A DNA stretch of 64,000 bases. It comes from Thiocapsa bogorovii (GTDB lineage Bacteria; Pseudomonadota; Gammaproteobacteria; Chromatiales; Chromatiaceae). The notes beneath the pieces were generated by a model. It searched no databases. It saw only the letters and a list, made by a program, of their open reading frames with translations, and had not been told where the DNA came from. The translations under genes and the position numbers were made by a program. The stretch is taken from assembly GCF_021228795.1 (NCBI RefSeq), contig NZ_CP089309.1, forward strand, positions 4,771,501 through 4,835,500. Direction: 5' to 3'. The number at the start of each line of letters is the position of its first letter. Positions within the stretch are counted from its first letter, which is position 1. Positions 24,552 to 32,868 of the stretch are shown in pieces.

Positions 24552-27107
24552 TCAGCCCCCGGCTCGGCGTGGCCGACGCACACCGGCGACGGGCGTGGCT
24601 TGTGTCGGATCTTCCGGCCAGGCGTGTTTGGGGTAGCGTCCACGCAGCTCCTTGCGGACCTCGGCGTACCCCCTGGCCCAGAAGCCTGCGAGGTCTTGGG
24701 TGACCTGGATCGGGCGACGCGCGGGCGAGAGCAGGTGCAGCAGCAGCGGGACGCGCCCGCGAGCGATGCGCGGGGTCTCGGAGAGACCGAAGAGCTCTTG
24801 CAGTTGGACGGCGAGGATCGGGTTCTCTCCGGCACCATAGTCGATCGGTCGGTCCCGGCCCGCCGGAGTCTCGATCCGGGTCGGTGCTTCGGCATCGAGA
24901 CGTTGCCGCTGACCCCAGTCGAGCCGCGAGACCAGGATCGGAATGAGGTCGAGCTTTTGGATCTGCGCGAGCCGGGACATCCCGCTCAGATAGGGCGCCA
25001 ACCAGGTGTGGAGATTCGCACGCAGCGCCTCGGGCGAGAGATCCGGCCAACCGCCGTCGGGCTCGAGTCGACGCATCAGGGCGACACGGGCGCTGAATTG
25101 GAGCGCCGCATCGCTCCAGGCGAGGGCGTGGTCGAATCGTGCGGCGATCTGCTCGAGCAGGATGCCGGCGACACCGTCCGTCGGCTCCAAGGGCACCGGT
25201 TGCGCGCGCAGGGTGATGGACTCCAGGCGCTCCACGGCGCGGGCGGCCACGGCCTCGCGTTGGGCGTCCCAAAACAGTCGGCGGCTCAACGTGATCCGCC
25301 CGGCGAAGCGCTCGCGGATCTCCGACTCGGCGATGGGGAGCGCCGACTGGATCCGGCCGTCCGCGCCTCCGGCATCGAGACTGGCGATGACCAGATAGGG
25401 GTGAATCGCCAAGGCGTCGTCCTGAGGCAAGAGCGCACCGGATCCGCCGGCCAGACGATAGCGCCCGTCGGTGCCCTCGCGCCGCTGCGCGATACGCTCC
25501 GGGTAGGCGAGGGCGAGCAGCTCGGCAGTCGACCGGGCGGATCCGTGCCTTTCAGGTCCGTGCCGGGCGTTGTGCGTCAGCCGTTGCAGCTGTTGAGCGA
25601 CCCGATCGGCTGCGGCGAGCCGCCGCGCGTCCGCACCCGGCACGGGGTGGCGCTCGCGCCAGGCGTGCAGCGCTTGTAGACGCAGACCCAGGTCGGCGGG
25701 GCGGCGTTGCCCGGGGGTGTCGATCAGCGGGTCGCGTTCGGTGATCAGCGCACATAGATCGGCGGCATCGCCCCGGGCGGTGTCGGCGGCGTCCAGCAGC
25801 ATTGCGGCCAGTCGCGGATGGACCGGCAGCTCCGCCATCCGCCGGCCGAGCGGGGTCATGGCGCCGCGCGCATCCAGGGCGCCGAGGCGCGTCAGGAGTG
25901 CTGCGGCTGACTCCCACGCCGGGCCGGGCGGCGGATCGACCCAGCGCAGCTCGTTCGGATCCGCCACGCCCCAGAGGCGCAGTTCCAAGACAAGCGAAGC
26001 CAGATCGGTCTGGAGGATCTCGGGCGTTCGGCTTTCGGGCCGGCCTTGCTCCTGTGCGCGGGTCCAGAGCCGGTAGCACACGCCTGGGCCCATCCGTCCG
26101 GCGCGTCCGGCGCGCTGCTCGGCGGAGGCGCGCGCGATGGGCTCGGTCACCAGACGCGTGAGACCGGAGCCCGGATCGAAGCGCGGTTTGCGGGTCAGAC
26201 CGCTGTCGATCACCACCCGGATACCCGGGATGGTCAGGCTGGTCTCGGCGATATCGGTGGAGACCAGCACGCGGCGATCGGATCCTGTGTTCGGCGTCAG
26301 GGCCTTCTCCTGCTCCTCGGTCGGGAGGCTGCCGTGCAGCGGCAGGACCCAGGTCTGTGCATCCACCCGCTCGCGCAGCCGGGCGACGCAGCGATTGATC
26401 TCGCCCGTGCCGGGAAGGAACGCCAGAATGTCGCCCGAGTGCTCGGCCAGGGCGGAACGCGCGGCGGAGATCACCGCCGCGACGGCATCCGGACCGGGTG
26501 CGCGATCAGCGTAATGGACCTCGACGGGGAAGCTCCGTCCCTCGCCGCGGATGACGGCCGCATCGCCCAGGAGCTCGGCCAGCGGTTCGGTGTCGAGGGT
26601 CGCGGACATCAGCAACAGCCGCAGATCCGGGCGAAGACCGGCGACCAGATCCAGCGCGAGTGCAAGACCCAGATCCGATTGCAGACTGCGCTCGTGGAAT
26701 TCGTCGAACACCAGGAGTCCGACCCCCTCGAGCGTCGGATCGGACTGGATGCGTCGGGTCAGGATGCCCTCGGTGATCACCTCGATGCGGCTGCGCGGGC
26801 CGATCCGGCGCTCGAAGCGGATCTGATAGCCGACCCGCTCGCCGAGCGGTTCGCCCAGGAGCGCGGCCATGCGCGCGGCGATCATGCGTGCTGCCGGCCG
26901 GCGTGGTTGAAGCATGAGGATGCGGCCGGTGCCGAGCCAGTCTTCGTCGAGCAACGCAAGCGGAACGCGCGTCGATTTGCCCGAGCCGGTCGGCGCTTGG
27001 AGCACCGCATGTCCGCGACGCAGTGCGGTGCGGAGGTCCTCGAGCACGGGCTCGATCGGCAGGTTTTCCATGGTCGGGTTCGGGTCCCGAGGCGGGTTCG
27101 GAATCAT
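24552..27107 (-). CDS. hrpB: ATP-dependent helicase HrpB
   Basis: An 851-residue DEAH-type superfamily 2 helicase. Motif I is APTGSGKST, motif II the HrpB-specific DEFHERS, motif III MSATLDTEPLAELLG and motif VI QRAGRAGR, followed by the helicase-associated and HrpB C-terminal domains (ending around RGYAEVRKELRGRYPKHAWP). The protein's exact RNA or DNA substrate is not established in bacteria. ATG 27107 is given; ATG 27071 (MENLPIEPVLEDL) fits the family start better and may be the true one. Likely co-transcribed with rlmKL. Confidence 0.92.
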   Translation of the reverse strand: MIPNPPRDPNPTMENLPIEPVLEDLRTALRRGHAVLQAPTGSGKSTRVPLALLDEDWLGTGRILMLQPRRPAARMIAARMAALLGEPLGERVGYQIRFERRIGPRSRIEVITEGILTRRIQSDPTLEGVGLLVFDEFHERSLQSDLGLALALDLVAGLRPDLRLLLMSATLDTEPLAELLGDAAVIRGEGRSFPVEVHYADRAPGPDAVAAVISAARSALAEHSGDILAFLPGTGEINRCVARLRERVDAQTWVLPLHGSLPTEEQEKALTPNTGSDRRVLVSTDIAETSLTIPGIRVVIDSGLTRKPRFDPGSGLTRLVTEPIARASAEQRAGRAGRMGPGVCYRLWTRAQEQGRPESRTPEILQTDLASLVLELRLWGVADPNELRWVDPPPGPAWESAAALLTRLGALDARGAMTPLGRRMAELPVHPRLAAMLLDAADTARGDAADLCALITERDPLIDTPGQRRPADLGLRLQALHAWRERHPVPGADARRLAAADRVAQQLQRLTHNARHGPERHGSARSTAELLALAYPERIAQRREGTDGRYRLAGGSGALLPQDDALAIHPYLVIASLDAGGADGRIQSALPIAESEIRERFAGRITLSRRLFWDAQREAVAARAVERLESITLRAQPVPLEPTDGVAGILLEQIAARFDHALAWSDAALQFSARVALMRRLEPDGGWPDLSPEALRANLHTWLAPYLSGMSRLAQIQKLDLIPILVSRLDWGQRQRLDAEAPTRIETPAGRDRPIDYGAGENPILAVQLQELFGLSETPRIARGRVPLLLHLLSPARRPIQVTQDLAGFWARGYAEVRKELRGRYPKHAWPEDPTQATPVAGVRRPRRAGG

Positions 27108-27296
27108 CGGCTTCGTCCGGTCGATCCATCAGGAGCGAGCAGGCGCGACCTTTGCTTATACCTGTTCACGCTCAGACCGATCATGTGGTCAACAGGCGCA
27201 CGGGTCGCCGTGGGTCGGTCGCGCACGGTCCCGAGCGAGCGCCGACGTCGCTGCGGCGGGGGTGCAACCGAATGACATTCTCGACCTTATCGGACC

Positions 27297-28097
27297 TTGA
27301 CCGAGACACCGGAGTGGATCGACGTGCCGATCACATGCCTGCTTGAATCGGCCTTCAAATGGCTCTTCCTCGGCAGTCTCGTGCTGCTCGGGGTGAGCTA
27401 TTGGCAGAAGGATGATCTTCCCGCGCCCGAGACCTTCGATCGCAGCAGACTCGAGGCCCCGGTTCAAACGCCGACGGATCGCGAGCCCTTCACGGTGCGG
27501 GTCCACGATCAGGAGTACCGGATCACGCCGAGGTCCGAGTACGAGCTCAACGGGGTCGTGGTCAGCTACAGCAATGCGGACGCGATCAAGAACATCTGGC
27601 ATCACAAGAGCTGGAAGGATTTTCTCAACCTGCGGGATCTCTGTGTCGTCTGGGGCGAGAATGCGGCGTCCGGCGTCTATCGCGACATGCGCTTTCGCAA
27701 CGATAGCTGGACCTGCTGGGCCTCTTGGTCGGATCCCGCGGTCACCGCCCGGTTCAAGTCGAACGCGCTCTCCAACAACCATCTCCTGACCGACGCTCGG
27801 GACATCAAGGATGCCCTGATGTCGGCGGAGCCGGGAGATCAGATCCGGTTCAAGGGTGTCCTGGCCGAGTATGTCAATGTCGGAAACGGCTACGCCCGCG
27901 GGACCAGCCTGACCCGCGAGGATACGGGCAACGGCGCCTGCGAGACCGTCTATCTCGACGAGTTCGAGGTGCTCCACAAGGCCAATCTGAGCGTCCGCCG
28001 GCTCTTCGGGTTTGCGACCTGGACGGCCGTCATCACGGGCATCGGCTTCTTGATCATGTTGCCGATCGCCCCCGTGCGGGTGCGGCGACGCCTCTAG
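27297..28097 (+). CDS. Two-helix membrane protein with a large central domain, unknown function
   Basis: A 266-residue protein with a membrane segment at each end (WLFLGSLVLLGVSYW near residue 25, and TWTAVITGIGFLIMLPIA near residue 245). About 200 exposed residues lie between, containing YRITPRSEYELNGVVVSYSN and SWKDFLNLRDLCVVWGEN. It is a recognisable conserved hypothetical type, but I cannot assign a function. The start is uncertain: TTG 27297 gives the full frame and GTG 27324 is an alternative. It is divergent from hrpB. Confidence 0.65.
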   Translation: MTETPEWIDVPITCLLESAFKWLFLGSLVLLGVSYWQKDDLPAPETFDRSRLEAPVQTPTDREPFTVRVHDQEYRITPRSEYELNGVVVSYSNADAIKNIWHHKSWKDFLNLRDLCVVWGENAASGVYRDMRFRNDSWTCWASWSDPAVTARFKSNALSNNHLLTDARDIKDALMSAEPGDQIRFKGVLAEYVNVGNGYARGTSLTREDTGNGACETVYLDEFEVLHKANLSVRRLFGFATWTAVITGIGFLIMLPIAPVRVRRRL

Positions 28098-28210
28098 ACC
28101 GACGGAGCGAGGGGGGAAACGCCACACCGGCTCGTCGCGAACCCCGGCGTTTCGGCAACGGCCGGGCCTACCTACGATCGCCCCCGGTGAACGTTTCCGT
28201 GTGGCTTGGA

Positions 28211-28411
28211 CTACTCGGCGGCCGCAGTCTCTTCGGTCGCTTCGGGCGCCGGCGGCGCCTTGGGTCGCGGACGGGTGATCAGCTGCTCGTCGAGCAGAAT
28301 CTTCTCCTTGTCTTCGCCGTGAAGCCATTGCTTGTCCTTGGCCTGCACGGCATAGCGACCGGATTTCTTCTGATAGATCCGATACTCGGCGGTTTTCTTG
28401 ACTTCGTTCAT
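28211..28411 (-). CDS. Small conserved hypothetical protein
   Basis: A 66-residue protein from ATG 28411, preceded by AGAGAA. The core YRIYQKKSGRYAVQAKDKQW and LHGEDKEKILLDEQLI is followed by a Pro/Ala/Glu tail. The compact, lysine-rich core with regular aromatics looks like a real small gene and not a shadow; nothing competes on the other strand. Function unknown. Confidence 0.65.
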   Translation of the reverse strand: MNEVKKTAEYRIYQKKSGRYAVQAKDKQWLHGEDKEKILLDEQLITRPRPKAPPAPEATEETAAAE

Positions 28412-28595
28412 CGTGGTTCTCTTCCGTTGTCTGTCGGGTGTTTTCGGAACAAATGGTTCGGGGTCAATTCGGGTGTTTTGGGCAGGGCCGTCACGCGAAG
28501 GCGCTGTGGGCCGTTCCTGTCGGACGTGCTGAGCCGCGCCCAGTGCGGTCTGCATCATGTGCTGGCGCGGCTTAAAGCAAGAAAATCTTAAACTC

Positions 28596-28679
28596 TAAAC
28601 CGCGTCTCACCGAGATCGAGGACATCTCCGAAGCCACACACACAATGCAAATGACGCATGTCGCTCTGGACGCGGTTTA
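28596..28679 (-). repeat. 84-bp element with TAAACCGCG inverted ends, copy 1
   Basis: Begins TAAACCGCGTC and ends GACGCGGTTTA. Read on the minus strand it starts TAAACCGCGTCCAGAGCGAC, then ATGCGTCAT. A homologous element of the same 84-bp length lies at 59529-59612 on the plus strand, and a related one at 59636-59721. Only the outer 25-30 bases are well conserved. The TTTA at its edge provides the TAA stop of the adjoining DUF4342 gene. Confidence 0.85.
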
Positions 28680-29003
28680 ATCGTCCTGGTCGATGTCGCG
28701 CGGGTTGCGGAATCGCTCCGGGACGTCGCGCTGGATCTCGACGCGGAACTGGGCGATCAGCGCGGCCATGGCGGCAAGGGCGGCGAGTACGGGCGCGAGG
28801 AAGGTCAAGAGTGCGGCGGCGCCGACCCCCGCCGTCAGCGGGATTTCCACCAATGCCTCGCCGGTCGGGCGGCGGATGATCAAACGCCGGACGTTGCCCT
28901 CCTGGATCAGTTCCTTGACCTTCTCGACAAGTGCACTGCCCATCACGGTGATCTCCTCGGTCTTGCCGCGTTCGTTTCGGTTGCCGGTCTTGTCGTTTCG
29001 CAT
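28677..29003 (-). CDS. DUF4342 domain protein
   Basis: A 108-residue protein. After a charged leader, the core is ALVEKVKELIQEGNVRRLII, then RRPTGEALVEIPLTAGVGAA and a hydrophobic segment (ALLTFLAPVLAALAAMAALI), which matches DUF4342. Function unknown; the hydrophobic segment suggests membrane association. ATG 29003 gives the full frame and ATG 28943 starts at the domain itself. The stop codon lies inside the neighbouring 84-bp repeat, so the acidic C terminus (ending DIDQDD) could have been shortened by that insertion. Confidence 0.75.
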   Translation of the reverse strand: MRNDKTGNRNERGKTEEITVMGSALVEKVKELIQEGNVRRLIIRRPTGEALVEIPLTAGVGAAALLTFLAPVLAALAAMAALIAQFRVEIQRDVPERFRNPRDIDQDD

Positions 29004-29037
29004 GGTCGCGGTCCGCGGTCTTGTTTGGCCCGGCATC

Positions 29038-29928
29038 CTAGCGGTTTCGGACCGATACGTCACTCGTTTCGGGCGCTTGGGGCGTCGCGAGCGAGCCGAG
29101 GAAGGCCGCCAGGCCGCGTTCATAGTCGGGTTGGCTCGCAAGAAAGCCGTTGTTGTGGTCGCCGCGCAGGTCGACGAATCGCTTCGGCTCGCGGGCGGCC
29201 TCGAACAACTTTCGGCCCAAGGTATAAGGCACGATCTCGTCGTCCGGGCTATGAAGGACCAAGACCGGACTGCGCACGCGCGACAGACGCTCGGCGGCAT
29301 CGAAATCGTAGCGCAGGTACAGAATGCGATGGAGGCCGGGGTAGAGATGGCGCGCCATGTCCCGTGCCGAGCTGAAGCCGGACTCCAGGATGACCCCGCC
29401 CGAGGGGACGCGCGCGGCCAGATCGGCGGCCACACTTGCGCCGAGCGATCGTCCGAAGACGAGGATCCGCTCCGGGTTGATCCCGCGCACCTCGACCAGA
29501 TGATTCCGGGCGGCAAGTGCGTCGAGATAGACCCCGACCTCGCTCGGGCGTCCGGCGCTGCGCCCGTAGCCGCGATAATCGATGATCAGGAGCGACAGCC
29601 CCAAGCGATTGAAGATGGCGATCGAGTCGCCCCGATGACTGATGTTGCCGGCGTTGCCGTGGAAGAAGAGCAGGGTATGGGTCGCGTCCGGGTTCGGGAT
29701 GTACCAGCCGTGGAGCCCGGTGCCGTCGTCGGCGGTCAGCTCGACGTCCTCGAACGCGAGACCCCAATCGGTCGGCGTCGCCGCGAGCGCGCGGGTCGGG
29801 TAGAAGACCATGCCGGGTTGGAGTAGCCACATCGCGGCGTTGAGCAACAGGACAGTCAATGCGATCCAGCCCAGACCGGATAGGAGACCCGAGACGATGC
29901 CGGAAACCGATGGCGGGAGTCCGAGCAT
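29038..29928 (-). CDS. Membrane-anchored alpha/beta hydrolase
   Basis: A 296-residue protein with an N-terminal anchor (LGWIALTVLLLNAAMWLL). The alpha/beta-hydrolase domain has an oxyanion strand LLFFHGNAGNISHR, nucleophile elbow FGRSLGASVAA (Ser in G-x-S-x-G), acid LHSPDDEIVPY and a late His in RGDHNNGFL. This matches the BEM46/YfhR-type group. The substrate is unknown. It lies directly downstream of srkA on the same strand (about 40 bases). Confidence 0.87.
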   Translation of the reverse strand: MLGLPPSVSGIVSGLLSGLGWIALTVLLLNAAMWLLQPGMVFYPTRALAATPTDWGLAFEDVELTADDGTGLHGWYIPNPDATHTLLFFHGNAGNISHRGDSIAIFNRLGLSLLIIDYRGYGRSAGRPSEVGVYLDALAARNHLVEVRGINPERILVFGRSLGASVAADLAARVPSGGVILESGFSSARDMARHLYPGLHRILYLRYDFDAAERLSRVRSPVLVLHSPDDEIVPYTLGRKLFEAAREPKRFVDLRGDHNNGFLASQPDYERGLAAFLGSLATPQAPETSDVSVRNR

Positions 29929-29968
29929 GCTCAGGACGCCTCGGCGGCCGATCGGGATCCCGTGCGCA

Positions 29969-30964
29969 TCACGGCGGACTGGCCCACAAGGGCCCTTCCT
30001 CCATCGCCGCGATCTGCTCACGCAGCTGAAGGATGTGATCCTCCCAGAAACGCGGTGCACCGAACCACGGGAAGGCGGGGGGGAAGGCCGGATCCTCCCA
30101 GCGCCGGGCGAGCCAGGCGGCGTAGTGGATGATGCGCAGGGTGCGCAGTGCCTCGATGAGATGCAGCTCGCGGTAGTCCAGCTCGAAGAAATCTTCGTAG
30201 CCGGCCAGGACATCTGCGAGCTGTCCGCTCATCTCCTCGCGATCACCCGAGAGCAACATCCAGAGATCCTGGATGGCCGGGCCCATGCGTGCGTCGTCGA
30301 AGTCGACGAAGTGCGGGCCGGCGTCCGTCCAGAGCATGTTGCCGCGATGACAGTCGCCGTGCAGCCGGATCAATGCCGGCGAGCCGGCGCGATCGTAGCA
30401 GGCGCGCACGCCGTCGAGTGCTTGCGCGACGACGCTCGTGTAGGCAGGAAGCAGGTCCTTCGGGATCCAGTCCTGCTCCAACAAAAAGGCGCGAGGCTCC
30501 TCGCCGAACGCGTCGATATCGAGCGTCGGACGGTGCGCGAAGGGCTCGAGCGCACCGATGGCGTGGATACGCCCGAGGAGACGACCGAGCCACTCGAGGA
30601 CGCTCGGGTCGTCCAGCTCGGGCGTGCGACCGCCGCGCCGAGGCGTGATGGAAAACCGGTGGCTGGCATAGTCGTGCAGGGTGCGGCCGTCGATGATCGA
30701 CGGCGGGACCGCCGGAATCTCATGCTCGGCCAGCGTCAGGGTGAAGCGGTGCTCCTCGCGGATCGCCTCGTCGCTCCAGCGTCCCGGTCGGTAGAACTTG
30801 GCGATGACCGGCTGTGCATCCTCGATCCCGATCTGATAGACACGATTCTCGTAACTATTGAGTGCGAGCATGCGCCCGTCGGTGGGCAGCCCGAGACTCT
30901 CGATCGCGGTGAGCACGAGGTCCGGGCTGAGATCGGCATAGGGCGTGGGATTGGGCGTTATCAT
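29969..30964 (-). CDS. srkA: Stress response kinase A (YihE family)
   Basis: A 331-residue cytosolic protein kinase of the aminoglycoside-phosphotransferase fold. Visible features are NSYENRVYQIG near the N terminus, the ATP-binding lysine in PVIAKFYRPGRW, the catalytic loop LIRLHGDCHRGNMLW and the metal-binding HFVDFDDARMGP. In E. coli SrkA protects against stress-induced death linked to envelope and MazEF damage. Length and motifs are complete. Confidence 0.92.
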   Translation of the reverse strand: MITPNPTPYADLSPDLVLTAIESLGLPTDGRMLALNSYENRVYQIGIEDAQPVIAKFYRPGRWSDEAIREEHRFTLTLAEHEIPAVPPSIIDGRTLHDYASHRFSITPRRGGRTPELDDPSVLEWLGRLLGRIHAIGALEPFAHRPTLDIDAFGEEPRAFLLEQDWIPKDLLPAYTSVVAQALDGVRACYDRAGSPALIRLHGDCHRGNMLWTDAGPHFVDFDDARMGPAIQDLWMLLSGDREEMSGQLADVLAGYEDFFELDYRELHLIEALRTLRIIHYAAWLARRWEDPAFPPAFPWFGAPRFWEDHILQLREQIAAMEEGPLWASPP

Positions 30965-31054
30965 GCGCGGAGTCTAACGGATCCCGCTCGGCGGGATCGG
31001 AAAAGCGGACGCCTTCAGCGGGAATCGCGGGCGTACGAGGGGAGTCCCGAAGTC

Positions 31055-32017
31055 ATGCATCGATATCCGAAACGGCTCGTCGTGTGGCCGGCCGCCCTGC
31101 TCATTCTGCTGAGCGCATCCTTCGCTCGGGCCGATGCGCTGCGGTTCTTCGCGGCCGGCGATCTGCCGTACTTTGCCGCCGAGACCGAACAGCTTCGGGA
31201 TCTCTTCGACTCCGCGGAGGCCGAAGGGACGCCCTTCTTGATCCATGTGGGCGATATCAAGTCCGGCAGCGCCCCCTGCACGGACGACAATCTCCAGGCG
31301 GTTGCCGATCTCTTCAGGTCCGAGGCCGTGCCCGTCGTTTACACCCCGGGAGACAACGAATGGACCGATTGTCACCGCGAGAACGCCGGCGCAGCGGATC
31401 CGCGGGAGCGCCTGGCGAGGGTGCGCGAGGTCTTCTACGGGGATCCGGGCGTGCTGCGGCTCGAGCGACTGGGTGTCGTCCGCGGCGAGGGTGCCGACGC
31501 GGCCGATTTTCCTGAGAACTACGCCTTCATCCGCGACGGGGTTCTGTTTGTCACTGTCCATGTCGTCGGCAGCAACAACGGCGATGCACCCGATGACCCG
31601 GCCGCGGTCGCCGAATTCGAGGCGCGCGATGCGGCGAACCTGCGTTTTCTGCGCCGGGCGACCGCGCTGGCACGCGAGCGCGACGCGTCCGCGATGGTCA
31701 TCGTCTTTCACGCCAATCCGCAATTCGAGAAGGCCCGGCCGGCGCGCGGTTTTCGCCGGCTGCGACAAGCGCTCGTCGAGCTGATGGGTGCCTATTCCGG
31801 ACCCGTGCTTGCGATCCACGGCGACACGCATCGCTTCAGGCACGATCGACCCCTGATCGACCCCGCGACGGGCGCGCCCTTCGAGCGATTCGTGCGTGCC
31901 GAGGTGCCGGGCTCTCCGGTGGTCGGCGGGCTCTGGATCAGCGTCGATCCGCAGGCCGAGGAGCCGTTCGGGGTCAGCGAGATGTATCCGATCTCGAGGG
32001 AGCGGCTGGTGGAGTGA
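31055..32017 (+). CDS. Secreted metallophosphoesterase-like protein
   Basis: A 320-residue protein with a Sec signal ending at SFARADA. The mature part carries AAGDLPYF, FLIHVGDIKSG, YTPGDNEWTDCHRE, VIVFHANPQF and AIHGDTHRFRHD. These correspond to the metal-binding motifs of calcineurin-like phosphoesterases, with GDNEWTD in place of the usual GNHE. Family and fold are clear; the substrate is not. It is divergent from srkA with a short spacer and has no obvious partners. Confidence 0.78.
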   Translation: MHRYPKRLVVWPAALLILLSASFARADALRFFAAGDLPYFAAETEQLRDLFDSAEAEGTPFLIHVGDIKSGSAPCTDDNLQAVADLFRSEAVPVVYTPGDNEWTDCHRENAGAADPRERLARVREVFYGDPGVLRLERLGVVRGEGADAADFPENYAFIRDGVLFVTVHVVGSNNGDAPDDPAAVAEFEARDAANLRFLRRATALARERDASAMVIVFHANPQFEKARPARGFRRLRQALVELMGAYSGPVLAIHGDTHRFRHDRPLIDPATGAPFERFVRAEVPGSPVVGGLWISVDPQAEEPFGVSEMYPISRERLVE

Positions 32018-32050
32018 GGCTCGGGCGTTGGGAATGCACGAGGTCGTTGA

Positions 32051-32389
32051 CTACTTCTCGTCCGAGATATCAAGGATCGCGCGGGACAACTCCATCGCAT
32101 CATGTAGGAGGCGGATCACCTGGATGATCCCATCCGGTGCGACACGATAGACAATGAGGTGTCTGGCGGGGTGACCGCGCCGGGCGATGTGGAAGGTGCG
32201 AATCCCTGGCCGAATCTCGTCGCGCGCACGGCTTGCCGGGGGTTCCGGAATATCGAGTAAATCGCCGAGCGCGTTCTCGATCAGGAGCCGATAGTGGCGG
32301 CGCTGCTTCTCTCCCCAACGTTTGCCGCTGTGCTGCAACGCCCCCGCGATATCCCGGCGCGCAGATGCGGAGATGACGAGCTTTGTCAT
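32051..32389 (-). CDS. parE: ParE-family toxin
   Basis: A 112-residue RelE/ParE-fold toxin. MTKLVISASARRDIAGALQH, the central RHYRLLIENALGDLLDIPE, PGIRTFHIARRGHPARHLIVY and VIRLLHDAMEL follow the ParE pattern. ParE toxins poison DNA gyrase, while related RelE toxins cut mRNA; the ParD partner favours the former. The start overlaps the antitoxin stop (ATGA), so the two are translationally coupled. Confidence 0.88.
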   Translation of the reverse strand: MTKLVISASARRDIAGALQHSGKRWGEKQRRHYRLLIENALGDLLDIPEPPASRARDEIRPGIRTFHIARRGHPARHLIVYRVAPDGIIQVIRLLHDAMELSRAILDISDEK

Positions 32390-32670
32390 CTCGACCGAGG
32401 AATCTCGGCCGGCTCGATGCCGTCGAGGTAGTCGGCGATCTCCGCCCGCGTACCGACAGGCTGAAAGCGACCTTCGTCGATATCGCGCAGACCGATATCG
32501 ACGGCCTCGCGGAGTGCTTCCAAGCGTGCGGCATCCTCGGCTACGCGTTGTTCGAGCAATCGCAGGCCCTCCCGCAGCACTTCGCTGGCGTTCTGGTAAC
32601 GACCGCTGTCGACAAGGCTGCAGATCAGTGATTCTTGATGATCTGTCAGGACGACGTTTCGCGTCGGCAT
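32386..32670 (-). CDS. parD: ParD-family antitoxin (ribbon-helix-helix)
   Basis: A 94-residue antitoxin. The N-terminal ribbon-helix-helix DNA-binding part (MPTRNVVLTDHQESLICSLV, GRYQNASEVLREGLRLLEQR) is followed by an acidic toxin-binding tail ending IEPAEIPRSR. GGAGGG lies just upstream of ATG 32670. It should neutralise the downstream ParE and repress its own promoter. Confidence 0.9.
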   Translation of the reverse strand: MPTRNVVLTDHQESLICSLVDSGRYQNASEVLREGLRLLEQRVAEDAARLEALREAVDIGLRDIDEGRFQPVGTRAEIADYLDGIEPAEIPRSR

Positions 32671-32686
32671 GGTTCTTTCCCTCCGT

Positions 32687-32726
32687 TTGCAACACGAGGC
32701 TAGCAGGTGTTGGCATCATCTGCCAA
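32687..32726 (-). promoter_or_regulatory. parDE promoter with overlapping operator palindrome
   Basis: On the minus strand TTGGCA (32726-32721) can act as -35 and TAGCCT (about 32702-32697) as -10, with 18 bases between. The -35 is one arm of a perfect palindrome, TTGGCA-GATGA-TGCCAA (32710-32726), a natural operator for the ParD ribbon-helix-helix repressor. Autoregulation by operator/promoter overlap is usual for such modules; the binding itself is inferred. Confidence 0.55.
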
Positions 32727-32868
32727 TGCCGTGCCGGACCCGGTCCGCAACCACGTGTCCGCGGGCCGCCCGATCCCCCGGCCGATCGACATGCTGCGCC
32801 GCCGCAATTGAGTTTGATCAGCCCGGCGTTTATCCTTCGCGATTCGTTTTTGTTTCGAGGCCGGAGCC

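Noticed and set aside
24428-24895. In-frame upstream extension of rlmKL (about 156 residues).
   Set aside because: It is Arg/Ser/Pro-rich shadow sequence overlapping the 3' part of hrpB on the same strand. Family similarity starts at ATG 24427.
29810-31054. Long plus-strand open frame leading into the secreted phosphoesterase.
   Set aside because: It runs antisense to srkA and the hydrolase. The signal peptide at ATG 31055 marks the true start.
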